NCBI GenBank assembly: GCA_015295905.1
Contig: DVEB01000047.1
Coordinates: forward strand, 1 to 35,076
Direction of reading: 5' to 3'
From: Synechococcales cyanobacterium M55_K2018_004
Lineage (GTDB): Bacteria; Cyanobacteriota; Cyanobacteriia; Elainellales; Elainellaceae
DNA: 35,076 bases
The stretch's first letter is position 1. The number at the start of each line of letters is the position of its first letter. Below the pieces are notes generated by a model. The model made no database searches, was not told where the DNA came from, and was given only the letters and a program-made list of their open reading frames with translations. This document shows positions 1 to 9,000 of this stretch, piece by piece. The position numbers and the translations under genes are program-made.

Positions 1-35
1 GTGACCCAAAACCCTCTTAACCAGAACTGACGTTA
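1..35 (-). repeat. Family C hairpin element, one end (C0), cut by window start
   Basis: The first 35 bases read, on the minus strand, as the family C terminus: TAACGTCAGTTCTGG, then TTAAGAGGGTTTTGGG. The same end occurs at 12396, 27311, 31859 and 35037. The rest of the element lies outside the window. Its inner bases GGGTCAC match the copy at the far end of the window rather than the internal copies, which have GGGGCAC. Confidence 0.85.
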
Positions 36-364
36 TTTAATCTGGAACTATCTGATCTGGAACCACGTCTTGAAAAGCGGGATAAAGCGGGATCCTTGCG
101 TGTCTTTATCCTGAAAATTTTCCCTGGGTGATTTCGACAATCGTTCTCAGCGTGGGTAAAAACTGGTCATTTTAGAGTGAACTCCTTTTTCGAGTGCCCT
201 ATAACCGGCTTTCAAGGGGCGTTACCCCCATCTGTTGCCCTAGTTTTGCAACTGGTATGAGTTGTGCGAGAAGAACAGCAAGCAAAAACGCCAAGGTTTG
301 AAACCATTACGGCGCGTCTTTGGAAACACCACTTCTCTTTTTCTTCAGAAATTCAGGAGCAATT
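36..364. other. Intergenic leader of the RTX gene
   Basis: No gene is seen here. It contains a 10-bp tandem duplication (aaagcgggat at 74-83 and 84-93). A good Shine-Dalgarno (AGGAG, about 354-358) precedes the ATG at 365. I could not pick a convincing promoter. Confidence 0.5.
74..93. repeat. Tandem duplication, 10 bp x 2
   Basis: AAAGCGGGAT is repeated exactly upstream of the RTX gene. Confidence 0.8.
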
Positions 365-1378
365 ATGGCAATCATTAATGGCAGCAACGGCAACGACGTT
401 TTGAGCGGCACTGCCTTTGCAGACACGATCTCAGGGTTCCTGGGAGATGACCAACTGTTTGGTTTAGAAGGGGATGATATCTTGCTGGGCGGTGGCGGGA
501 ACGATCGCCTCTGGGGTGGGACTGGTAACGACACACTCCAAGGGGGCGATGGCAACGACCTCCTAGATGGTTCTAGCGGTCGTGATAATTTAATCGGTGG
601 AAAAGGCGATGACACCTATGTGGTTGACAGTTCCGGTGACAGAATTACAGAAAACGCTGGAGAAGGCATTGATTTAGTCAATGCTTTCATTAGCTACACT
701 CTCGGAGCCAACTTAGAAAATCTGACTCTGATGGGCTTCGGTAATTTAAATGGCACTGGCAATGACCTGAATAATGTGATTGTGGGAAATGCGGGGAATA
801 ATGTCATTCGAGCCAGGGGGGGAAACGATACGGTCTTGGGAGGGGCTGGGAACGATCTGCTAGATGGTGAGCAAGGCGCAGATGAGCTCCGGGGGCAGGC
901 CGGGGACGACTTTATCTTTGGTGCAGCCGGAAATGATGTGTTGCGGGGAGGCGACGGCAACGACAACCTATTTGGTGAGTCGGATAACGATAGTCTGTTT
1001 GGTGGGAATGGCAACGATCGCTTGCGGGGAGCGGGTGACACAGGACGTGGGCAGATCGATCGGCTGACTGGCGGCGCAGGCAATGATGTGTTTGTGCTGG
1101 GCGATCGCGATTTTCTACTTTACAATGACGGCAATCCGTTTAGCTCTGGTCGGGGAGACTATGCCCTGATCACCGATTTCACCAAAGGCCAGGACGTAAT
1201 CGAACTGAAGGGCGGGGAGTCCTACCGCTTGAGAGAGACCGAAGTAGACGGCGTGCGTGGTGTGGGGATTTATCTCAACCAGGGCATCTTTAACCAGGAG
1301 TTGCTGGGGCTAATCGCTGGGGTCAGCCCGTCTAGCCTCACCCTGAGAACCGGAGACTTTATTACCCGCATTGTGTAG
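365..1378 (+). CDS. RTX-type calcium-binding repeat protein
   Basis: A 337-residue protein made mostly of glycine/aspartate nonapeptides of the GGxGxDxLx (hemolysin-type) class. The first block is at about residues 5-95 and the second at about 145-250. Between them is a spacer with the usual DTYVVD...GIDLV and LGANLENLTL segments. In this family the repeats bind calcium in a beta-roll outside the cell, and the protein is exported by type I secretion using an uncleaved C-terminal signal. No N-terminal signal peptide is visible, which fits that route. No ABC exporter or membrane-fusion gene is nearby. I chose the ATG at 365 because AGGAG precedes it by a normal distance; a TTG at 320 would extend the frame without support. 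The C-terminal 90 residues (ALITDFTKGQDVIEL) are typical of cyanobacterial RTX proteins. The cargo function is unknown. Confidence 0.9.
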   Translation: MAIINGSNGNDVLSGTAFADTISGFLGDDQLFGLEGDDILLGGGGNDRLWGGTGNDTLQGGDGNDLLDGSSGRDNLIGGKGDDTYVVDSSGDRITENAGEGIDLVNAFISYTLGANLENLTLMGFGNLNGTGNDLNNVIVGNAGNNVIRARGGNDTVLGGAGNDLLDGEQGADELRGQAGDDFIFGAAGNDVLRGGDGNDNLFGESDNDSLFGGNGNDRLRGAGDTGRGQIDRLTGGAGNDVFVLGDRDFLLYNDGNPFSSGRGDYALITDFTKGQDVIELKGGESYRLRETEVDGVRGVGIYLNQGIFNQELLGLIAGVSPSSLTLRTGDFITRIV

Positions 1379-1687
1379 CAATCTGGCTGCAGGGAAGGAT
1401 GGGCAACTTTGCCCTGCCTCCCTCTCTGCCAGTCAGCTCATGATACAGAATCCTTCCGTACAGAATCCTTCTGTAAAGTAATAGTTTGTCGTGGTGTAAA
1501 ACGTGCGCTGCGCCCACGTTTTACACCACGATAAACCGACTCAATAACCGACGGATTCCGTATGAAACGTGAATTCGGCATAAGCTGACCCCTTGGATTT
1601 TTCGTGCGTGCTGCACACGAAAAATCCAAGGGTTTGAGGCACTGCATACCGCGCAGTGCCCCAAACCCCGCTTCGGCTAAACTGCCG
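1379..1687. other. Convergent gap filled by repeat elements A1 and C2
   Basis: This gap lies between two gene 3' ends. About 65 bases of unremarkable sequence are followed by a family A element (1444-1562) and, 4 bases later, a family C element (1567-1690). No gene is seen. Confidence 0.8.
1444..1562 (-). repeat. Family A hairpin element (A1)
   Basis: Reversed copy of family A. The TACAGAATCC end is itself tandemly duplicated (15-bp units at 1444-1458 and 1459-1473). A stem of about 22 bp (GTTTGTCGTGG...AAAACGTG against CACGTTTT...AAAC, one G-T wobble) surrounds a short GC-rich loop. The other terminus is CCGACGGATTCCGTA. TA lies at both ends. Confidence 0.9.
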
Positions 1688-1690
1688 TTA
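1567..1690 (+). repeat. Family C two-hairpin element (C2)
   Basis: Ends ACGTGAATTCGGC and (reverse) TAACGGCAGTTTAG match family C termini. The first hairpin pairs 1590-1606 perfectly with 1616-1632. The second pairs a GGGTTTGAGGCACTGC arm with GCAGTGCCCCAAACCC with one mismatch. Its terminal TTA at 1688-1690 is the complement of the TAA stop codon of the protein kinase. Confidence 0.88.
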
Positions 1691-3517
1691 ATGATGTTCT
1701 ACCCCCAGATAGCCCCACTGGTTGTCCAGTTTGACGGCGGCGCGATCGCCATGAAATGATCCTGCATCTTCAAACTGGGGGTCTACCACAAATTCCCCCT
1801 TCTGATTGATAAAGCCCCACAGGTTACCTAGCTTCACCGCTGCCACCCCCTCGCGGAAGGGATAGGCATCGTCAAACTGTAGGCCAATCACCAGTTTGCC
1901 ACTCTTATCAATAAATCCGTACTTGTCATTGTTGCGAACCAGCGCCATGCCTTCGGTAAAGCTAAAGGTGTCGTCAAACTGAGCCGGAATGGCGATCGCC
2001 CCCATAACATCAATGTAGCCATAGCGGCCATCAATGCGGACGCGTGCTAACCCTTCACTAAAGGTATGAGCTACATCAAACTGGGCTGGAATCACCAGTC
2101 GCCCATGCAGGTCAATGAAACCATACTTACCGTCCAGCGTGACTCGCGCTAGCCCTTCAGAAAACTCATCCGCGCTGTCAAACTGCGGCGGGATTACGAT
2201 CTTGCCATACTTATTGATATAGCCATAGCGGTGGTCTAGCTCCACGCCAGCCCGTTCTTCACAGAAAGCATGGGCGGCACTCTCGAACTGGGGCTTGATG
2301 ACAAACCGACCATTGACATCGATGTAGCCATACTTGTGGCCCACTTCGACCCGCGCCAATCCATCTGAAAAGTTTTCTGCACTATCGAACCGGGGTGGAA
2401 TCAGTAGCCGACCGTTTTTGTCAATATAACCCCACTGGTGCATGACTGAGACCCGGGCCAACCCCTCCGAGAACTGGTATGCTCCCTCACGGTAAATGCT
2501 GATGGGGTCTACCTCCAGCATGGGGGGAATGACAAAAGTTCCGTGTTTGTCGATGTAGCCCAGTTTGCCATCCAGAACAACTGCGGCCAGACCCTCCGAA
2601 TAGTCACGTGCAATCTCGAACTTTGGCGGAATGGCGATCGCATAGGTCGGGGGTTTGGGGTCTCCCAAAAACAGCGCTAGTTCCTCTGCCGTAATACTGC
2701 GACTCGTTTGGGGAGCAGGCAGGGCATCCAGCACATCCCGCACCGACAGGAAACGCTGACTGAGGTCAGGCGCAATCATTTTGTCGAGAATGGCCCGCAG
2801 AGCAGGACTCACCTGCGCCTCGTCATGCCACAACACCGCACCCGTCGCCGCATCCCGAGGCAGTTGATTGGGAGAGTAACCAGTAACGGCTTGGACTCCC
2901 ATAATACCTAAAGCAAAGAGATCGCTCGCAGGTTGGGGATTCCCAGCCACTTGTTCAGGGGCGATGTAACCAGGAGACCCCACAGGTTGGGTAAAAGCAA
3001 CATTACCCTCGCTGTCCAGAGTTAAGTAGCGAATCATCTTCACGCCGCCAAAGTCGATCAGCGCCAGCTTTTTATCTTTCCAGCGGCGGAATAGATTCTG
3101 GGGCTTGAGGTCTTGGTGAATGGCACCCCGCTCGTGCACAACGGCCAGTATCTCCAGGACTTCGCGCAGATGAGCCAGGACGGTTTTTTCGTCCCAGCGA
3201 TCGCCCAGTGCAAAGGACTGGCGCAGGTCGTGGCCGTCTACCAACTCCTGCACTAGGTAAAACTCACCCCCCTGCTCTAGGTGATCGTAGAGTTTGGGAA
3301 TCTGGTCATGGCTGCCCAACTCGTACAGCAGCTTGACCTCCGCCTCAAAAATTTCCCGTGCTTTCTGCAACAGCGCCGGTAGCTTTGAGGCAGGTTGAAT
3401 TTTTTTGACTACGCATTTGGGATTTCCTCGTCGATAGGTGTCTTCAGCAAGATAGGTCTTACCGAAGCCCCCCCGCCCCAACTCGCGAATTGTTTCGTAG
3501 CGCCCACCGATCAACAT
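1688..3517 (-). CDS. Serine/threonine protein kinase with C-terminal WG repeats
   Basis: A 609-residue protein. The N-terminal 270 residues are a Hanks-type kinase: glycine loop GRGGFGKTY (about 15-23), lysine in VVKK (about 36-39), catalytic loop HQDLKPQN (about 135-142), DFG (about 155-157) and activation segment GSPGYIAPEQ. The arginine of the usual HRD is replaced by glutamine, as in many cyanobacterial kinases. The C-terminal half holds eight full WG repeats of about 37 residues (FSEGLARV...YGYIDxxGRxVIPPQF) and a ninth cut short at WGYLGVEHH. WG repeats are thought to form a ligand- or protein-binding propeller-like array. Start: ATG at 3517, with AGGA about 8 bases upstream; the preceding TTG at 3520 is less likely. 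The stop codon lies inside repeat element C2. Substrate unknown. Confidence 0.92.
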   Translation of the reverse strand: MLIGGRYETIRELGRGGFGKTYLAEDTYRRGNPKCVVKKIQPASKLPALLQKAREIFEAEVKLLYELGSHDQIPKLYDHLEQGGEFYLVQELVDGHDLRQSFALGDRWDEKTVLAHLREVLEILAVVHERGAIHQDLKPQNLFRRWKDKKLALIDFGGVKMIRYLTLDSEGNVAFTQPVGSPGYIAPEQVAGNPQPASDLFALGIMGVQAVTGYSPNQLPRDAATGAVLWHDEAQVSPALRAILDKMIAPDLSQRFLSVRDVLDALPAPQTSRSITAEELALFLGDPKPPTYAIAIPPKFEIARDYSEGLAAVVLDGKLGYIDKHGTFVIPPMLEVDPISIYREGAYQFSEGLARVSVMHQWGYIDKNGRLLIPPRFDSAENFSDGLARVEVGHKYGYIDVNGRFVIKPQFESAAHAFCEERAGVELDHRYGYINKYGKIVIPPQFDSADEFSEGLARVTLDGKYGFIDLHGRLVIPAQFDVAHTFSEGLARVRIDGRYGYIDVMGAIAIPAQFDDTFSFTEGMALVRNNDKYGFIDKSGKLVIGLQFDDAYPFREGVAAVKLGNLWGFINQKGEFVVDPQFEDAGSFHGDRAAVKLDNQWGYLGVEHH

Positions 3518-3596
3518 CAACCCGTTCCTATACTGTTGCTTTGCTCCTGCAAATTCTTTAATTCCGGCTGATTATTCCGGCTTAACTTCGGATATG

Positions 3597-3700
3597 TAGT
3601 GCTACACGCATAGGTTAGGACAACGTTGTTTGCGGGAAACCCCACTCAGCGCGGTTTCCCGCAAACAACGTTTTTTACATCATGAGCGCGTAGCGCCATA
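3597..3700 (+). repeat. Family B hairpin element (B1)
   Basis: Family B termini: TAGTGCTACACGCATAGG at the left, and GAGCGCGTAGCGCCATA at the right. The termini are inverted relative to each other. The central stem pairs 3622-3641 with 3653-3672 perfectly (20 bp). Confidence 0.9.
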
Positions 3701-3737
3701 CCAATTCCAAACCTCTAGAGCGACAGATGAGGATGAA

Positions 3738-3773
3738 GGGGGCAGCGCTCCCTTGTGGGAGACGCAGTCCCCC
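3738..3773. terminator. GC-rich hairpin downstream of the radical-SAM gene
   Basis: GGGGG, GCG and CTCCC (3738-3752) pair with GGGAG, CGC and CCCCC (3757-3773) around a TTGT loop. It lies about 120 bases past the minus-strand stop at 3891. There is no T-run, so it could equally be a dispersed repeat. Confidence 0.4.
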
Positions 3774-3890
3774 ACCCCCATTCCTTCGATATTGATCGTC
3801 CGAAACGTTCAGCCAAGCTGATCGCCAGACTGAAATTAGTGTTCCCACTACGCTGCAAAAAACGACGCAGGAGCGATCGCAGAATTGCGC

Positions 3891-5216
3891 CTAAAGATCA
3901 CGCAAACATCGCTCGATCAGGCCGTCCACACCATTGACCGGGAAAATGGGTGTGTGCAATTGAGCTTCCAGGTCGGCAATGGTTAGGTCATCCAAAAAGC
4001 GAGTGTCATCGTGCTTCAGCATCAGCGAAGGGAGCAACACTCCGTTCCCCAGATCTCGCCCTCGCAGGTTGCGCAGCAGGTCTTCTCCGGTCAACAGTCC
4101 GGTGACTGAAATTTGCTGTCCCCAGTACTCGCTGTTGCAGGCAACCATTTCCACCGTCAGACCTGCTACCCGGTTGAGTCGCTGAAGGATGGGTTGGAAG
4201 GCTAGCTCAACGGCATTGCCCACCACCCAGGTGAAGCGACGGGAAGGAGAAACCTGAGCAGGCAAGCGCTTTGCTGCCTGGTTAAACTGCTTGAGAAATA
4301 GACGAATGGAGCCAACCCCATTGCCGATCTGCGGATAGTCTTCGTAGTGGCTTTCGGGTGGAATTGGTTGGCCTGCGATCAGGAACCACTCGTCTGCTAA
4401 CCAGGCAAAGGTGCTGCCCATCTGTTCTCGAAACTTGGTCTGGAGCGCTTGCACCTGAGCAATCACCTCCTGTGCCTTTGCCGGCGTGACAGGCACCAGT
4501 TCATCCTGTTCTGGTCGAAAGCGAGTGAGGCCGACGGGCACCACAGCAACGGAGGTGACGGCAGGAATGTCGCCCTGGTGAAACCGTGCCAGGTCAAGCA
4601 GGGTGCGATCCAGATGGGGGCCATCGTTAATACCAGGGCAAAGCACCACCTGGGCGTGAATTTGCAGCCGGTTGTCCTGGAACCACCGCAACTGGTCGAG
4701 TAATTGTCCGGCGCGGGGATTTTTCAACAGACGACTGCGGATTTCTGGTTCTGTGGCATGGACAGAGACGTAGAGGGGAGACAGGCGTAACTGGGCGATG
4801 CGGTCCCACTCACGCTGAGTCAGGTTGGTTAGGGTGAGGTAACTGCCGTAGAGAAAGCTGAGGCGGTAGTCGTCGTCCTTGTAGTAGAGCGATTCGCGTT
4901 TTCCCGGTGGTTGCTGGTCAATGAAGCAGAAGGGGCAGTGGTTGTTGCACTGGATCAGCCCATCAAATAGGGCGCTCTCAAACTCTAGTCCCAGGTCATC
5001 GTCGTAGTCTTTCTCAATCTCGACGTGGTGACGCTTGCCCTTGGTATCCAGCACTTCTAGAACCAGCACCTCATCGGCACAGAGGAACTGGTAGTCAATC
5101 AGGTCGCGGGGGGGTTGTCCATTGATAGAAACGAGGCGATCGCCCGGTTCAAAACCAATCTCTTCGGCGATCGACCCTGGCACTACACGGGCAATCGTAG
5201 CAGGCTGGATAGGCAT
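3891..5216 (-). CDS. Cyanobacterial PDZ/radical-SAM iron-sulfur protein (DUF512, TIGR03279-like)
   Basis: A 441-residue protein. The N-terminal 55 residues form a PDZ-like module (ARVVPGSIAEEIGFEPGDRL, SINGQPP). A radical-SAM-like cysteine cluster CNNHCPFCF follows at about residues 91-99, then a DUF512 domain. Members of this family in other bacteria are described as putative FeS oxidoreductases, and the cyanobacterial branch is catalogued as TIGR03279. The reaction is unknown. Length and domain order match the family. The ATG at 5216 begins MPIQPATIARVVPG, directly in front of the PDZ fold; no strong Shine-Dalgarno is visible. A four-copy 15-bp tandem repeat lies about 130 bases upstream. 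Confidence 0.9.
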   Translation of the reverse strand: MPIQPATIARVVPGSIAEEIGFEPGDRLVSINGQPPRDLIDYQFLCADEVLVLEVLDTKGKRHHVEIEKDYDDDLGLEFESALFDGLIQCNNHCPFCFIDQQPPGKRESLYYKDDDYRLSFLYGSYLTLTNLTQREWDRIAQLRLSPLYVSVHATEPEIRSRLLKNPRAGQLLDQLRWFQDNRLQIHAQVVLCPGINDGPHLDRTLLDLARFHQGDIPAVTSVAVVPVGLTRFRPEQDELVPVTPAKAQEVIAQVQALQTKFREQMGSTFAWLADEWFLIAGQPIPPESHYEDYPQIGNGVGSIRLFLKQFNQAAKRLPAQVSPSRRFTWVVGNAVELAFQPILQRLNRVAGLTVEMVACNSEYWGQQISVTGLLTGEDLLRNLRGRDLGNGVLLPSLMLKHDDTRFLDDLTIADLEAQLHTPIFPVNGVDGLIERCLRDL

Positions 5217-5343
5217 GGCAGAAAATCATCAGACGTAAGCAGAGGAGGACAAAAGGGTTTCTCCAGTTCAACCAACGACTCCGTTTATCCGCGGTGTTTT
5301 CTGTGTAGGGTGTCTAGGACGGCTGTTCAAACGCGATACTTTC

Positions 5344-5403
5344 GTGGTTTTTGGTGGCGTGGTTTTTGGTGGCGTGGTTTTTGGTGGCGTGGTTTTTGGT
5401 GGA
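5344..5403. repeat. Tandem repeat, 15 bp x 4
   Basis: Four back-to-back copies of GTGGTTTTTGGTGGC (5344, 5359, 5374, 5389; the last ends in A). It sits between the cyclic-nucleotide-binding gene and the start of the radical-SAM gene, so on the sense strand it forms an A/C-rich leader tract (GCCACCAAAAACCAC). Confidence 0.95.
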
Positions 5404-5435
5404 GATGGCGATCGAGTTGCTCTTTCTAAGGCTAG

Positions 5436-5930
5436 CTAAGATTCAACCAATCTATCTAGCTTATCGCGCACATCCATTGGGAGTCGTTTGCTGCCACCTT
5501 CTTGAAGCGCTGTGATTTTGATATTTTGCTGCCGAATCCGGCGAGACAGGAGACGAATAAAATTCACAGCAATTCCTGGTGTTTCTTCGATCGCCTCGTA
5601 GAGTTGCTGCTGGGTAAGCATCAAACACTCGCAGGGTTCAAGGGTGGTGACAGAAGCAGAGCGAGGTTCGGCATCGAACACCGCCATTTCACCAAAGAAA
5701 GCGCCCGACTCCAGACGGGCTAGCTCGCGATCGCCCGAATGCACCCTGACTCTACCCGACACTAGAATGTAGAGCGCTCGACCGTCCTGTCCCTCAGCGA
5801 AGATCGTGTGGCGGGAGGGAAAGGAAAGCTCATCCATGATAGAGGCCAACCGCACCAAAAAATCGTCCCGGAGTTCCTTAAACAACGGCACCTTGCGAAT
5901 GAACAGTAAGCGGTCAACACTGGTCAGCAT
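5436..5930 (-). CDS. Stand-alone cyclic nucleotide-binding (CAP_ED) protein
   Basis: A 164-residue protein covering a single CRP-type effector domain. It opens with RLLFIRKVPLFKELRDDFL and has the phosphate-binding cassette FGEMAVFDAEPRSASV, with the Gly-Glu and Arg-Ser-Ala residues that contact cyclic nucleotide in this family. After the cassette there is only a helical tail (RLLSRRIRQQNIKITALQ) and no helix-turn-helix domain, so it is a sensor rather than a DNA-binding regulator. Start: ATG at 5930; an upstream TTG at 5960 would add ten residues. It lies 145 bases downstream of the translocase/HEAT gene on the same strand, so the two may be co-transcribed. That would make it a candidate regulatory partner of that membrane protein (inference). 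Confidence 0.88.
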   Translation of the reverse strand: MLTSVDRLLFIRKVPLFKELRDDFLVRLASIMDELSFPSRHTIFAEGQDGRALYILVSGRVRVHSGDRELARLESGAFFGEMAVFDAEPRSASVTTLEPCECLMLTQQQLYEAIEETPGIAVNFIRLLSRRIRQQNIKITALQEGGSKRLPMDVRDKLDRLVES

Positions 5931-6075
5931 AGGTATAGATAATACGGTAATGAGACTCAACCGTGTCCTTTGCTCAAAACTATAGCGCTGTATAGATCTG
6001 TGCGCGTTGACTAAACCCCGTACTACGGCACGCGACGTGTGCTACCGTACCTTTTTTACGTCACGTTGTGCTCCT

Positions 6076-9000
6076 TCACATATCGGGGAGTGGTTCCAGA
6101 CCAGCATTACGAGGAGCAATGTAGAGCCGGTGATGTCGATCTCTGTGAGGCGGAGAGGCTGCTGCCGATTTGAGGCCGAGCGTCTTCATCAGTGCCCTCA
6201 CTTGCGCCGCAACCAAACGGTGGGGGTCATCCTTTAGGGCAGGTAGGAGTTCGCGCAGGGTACGGGGCGAAGCAGCCTCCAGGTAGGACACGATCGCCTC
6301 GCGGACAAACCCCGTCGGGTGGCGTAGGCAAGCAACGACTTGGTCGGGGGTGAGGCTCCAGCGGCACTGCCGCGCCAAGTGAACACAGCAGGCCAAGGCC
6401 CAGTCTGAAAGAAAATGCCGTAGTTCTAGCAAGTGACGGACTCGCTGGTTGGGCAACATCGGTTCGTAGGTGATGAACTCGGAGAGGCTCTCTAGTTTTT
6501 CTAAGTCAGGCCGCTGGTCGAAGATGCTGAGCAAGGCCCACTTGCTCTGGATGTCTAGGGTGTTATCGAGGATCTCTAGACCCCGGGCATTGCTCTCCCA
6601 GGAGTTAGTCTGCAGGTCAAAGGCAGCTGCCTGGATAGTACTGGAGGGATAGAGAAACCGCAACAGTAGGAAAATCCGCTGTTGCGAGTCTTGTTGCAGG
6701 TCACGCAGTGCCCGTCGCAACAACTCGCCTGCTTCGTTGGAGACATTCTCTGGAGCGAGATCCATCAGACTGGCGTACATCTGTCCGATAAACAAAAGCT
6801 CTTGGTTGATCAGCGTCTCTACGCCACTACGCCCCAGCAGTTCTTCAACGGCATCAATCCCCGCTTCATTGGGTAGCTTCAGAAGGATGCGCAGAATAGT
6901 ACGGCGAGTGCTGCCCCAGGCCGTCAGCAGGTGGGAGATAAGGGCATTCACCGCCTGGATTGAGCCAATTTTGCCGATGGTCCTCCAGGCGTAGGTGCGG
7001 ACCAGTTCCGACTTATAGGGGTCTTCCCCCAGTTCTACGAGCATTGGGATTGCCTCATCCCCAAGCCGCACTAGGGCTTGAATGGCAGCCTCACGGGTGG
7101 ACTTGTAGTAGAGTCCCCGCAGTAGGGACGGATAGTATTCTTCGGTGTGGGTGGCGGCGATCGCCTCCAGCAAGGCACAGCGCACCCGCAGAGACTCGTC
7201 CTTTAGCAAAGGTTCTACATGAATGCGCAGGGATTGCAGGTAATTGGCCTCGCCCAGTGCCCGACATCCCATCATGCGTTCCCATTCGCGTTCGTGGGTC
7301 AACATTCGCCGCAAGGTTTCGGTGGCTACGGCCTTCTGCTGCGAGTTACCCCGTCGCAACATCAGAGCCGCTGCTGTCCCCCGCACTTCTGGATCCATCT
7401 CAGGGCGGATGTAGTGCCGCAGTTGGTCAATGTCCGGGTTGGGGTCGGTCAGCCAGAGGTAGCGCAGTGCTGCTGCCAGGACGCTGGCAGGCACAGGGTT
7501 TTGGATCAGCGATCGCACGGCTTCCAGGTGAGGCGTGCCAGGATGGTCGGTCATCACATTCAGACTGAGGCGCTGCAACGCAGGGGAGAAGGTAGGCAGC
7601 AGAGGAGACAGCACCTCTCCCACATTGCGGGGATCTAGGTGGCTGAGCAGTTCAATGCAAGATTTTTTGTCATCATCGCTGCCGCGACCCAACGCATCAG
7701 CAACTGCCCGCCGGAAGGTGCGCATGTCTACGTCTGACAGGCTCAGATCCGTGCGATCGGTACTTATGACCAGCAGGTTGACATAACGCGACTGCAACAG
7801 CCACACCGTCACCCCCCAAACGGCACTCAAGGCTACAATCTGCACAAGAAAAACCAGGCTCTCTTTCTGCTGGAAGGCGATCGCCGTATCTCTAGCGAAC
7901 AACTGCTGAGTTACCCACAGGGTAGCCAGCATCGCCAAGCCCGTCAGCCCGATCGAGAGGGGTTCAGCAACGCCCCGCACCATAGACTGGATGCGGCTAC
8001 GCAGTGAATCGGGAATTGGCTGAAACAACACCGGGCCAGTTCCCGCAATCACGGTGTAGCGCAGCAATTCATCGGTAAATTTAAGCAGGATAAAGCCCCA
8101 GAACAGGCTGATGACTCCTGTTAACGTCAGCAGACTGAAAAACAGGATCAGGCAGGGAGGCAGCATTGCCACCAAAAAGACGCCTAATCGCTCGATGATG
8201 CGACTGGAGGCAAACCACTGGAGCACCAGTTCAAACACGCCTAGGATGGCACTAAACAGTGCCAAAAAGTCAGCAATCCGATCGACACTCACGTCCAGGT
8301 TTTGCTCTAACTGGGCGAGGTACTGAAAGTCGATCAGCAACAGCATGACTTGGGCGATCACAAAGAAGCCGACCAGCAGGATAACGTAGCGCCGCAATGG
8401 CCCCCGTAGCCGTCGGGTGGTGAAGTCGGGTTGGCGCTCCTGGAGGCGACGACGGGACGCATCGGGAAAAAATTGGGAGTAGCGGTGGCTCAGGTGGAAC
8501 AGAATGCCGGCCCCCAGACAGAGCATCAGGCAGGAGAGCAGGATCACATTTTCTAGGCCAACTAGCGATCGCAACACTGGCAACGATAGCCCACTCAAAA
8601 CATCCGCCACCAGAATGCCACTACTGATGAGTGGGTAGGTGCGTTTGATCTCGCGGATATTAAACAGTTGATTAGCAGTAATGGAGGTGTTGAGTTCGTT
8701 AAGGACGTAAATTGCCTCCAGCCAGAGCCGCATCAGGAAAACGGTGTAGCCCATGAGTAGGGGCAACACCAGACCGACTCGGAACAGCAGCAGTGGCAAT
8801 GCCATCAAGACGGCCACTAGTACGATTAGACGACGCAGTGGCAATACCTTTTGCAGCAGCGAGTAGGCGAATCCCAAGGAGGTGCCAATCCCCGCGCTGA
8901 CGATGTAGATCCAGGGGAGGCTGTTGGCGCCGTATTCGCCTAGGAAGAGGGCGGCAACACTCACCTCCAGCCACAACACACCGACAGAGGTGGCGGTGTA

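Larger units (their letters stand above)
3518..3890. other. Intergenic region with element B1 and a GC-rich hairpin
   Basis: This region is upstream of the protein kinase and downstream of the radical-SAM gene, both on the minus strand. It holds family B element B1 (3597-3700) and a hairpin at 3738-3773. The remaining 115 bases show no gene. Confidence 0.7.

Noticed and set aside
307-1083. Long proline/serine-rich frames antisense to the RTX gene
   Set aside because: They mirror the Gly-Asp repeat codons of the plus-strand gene. The composition is an artefact of the repeat and there is no independent start signal.
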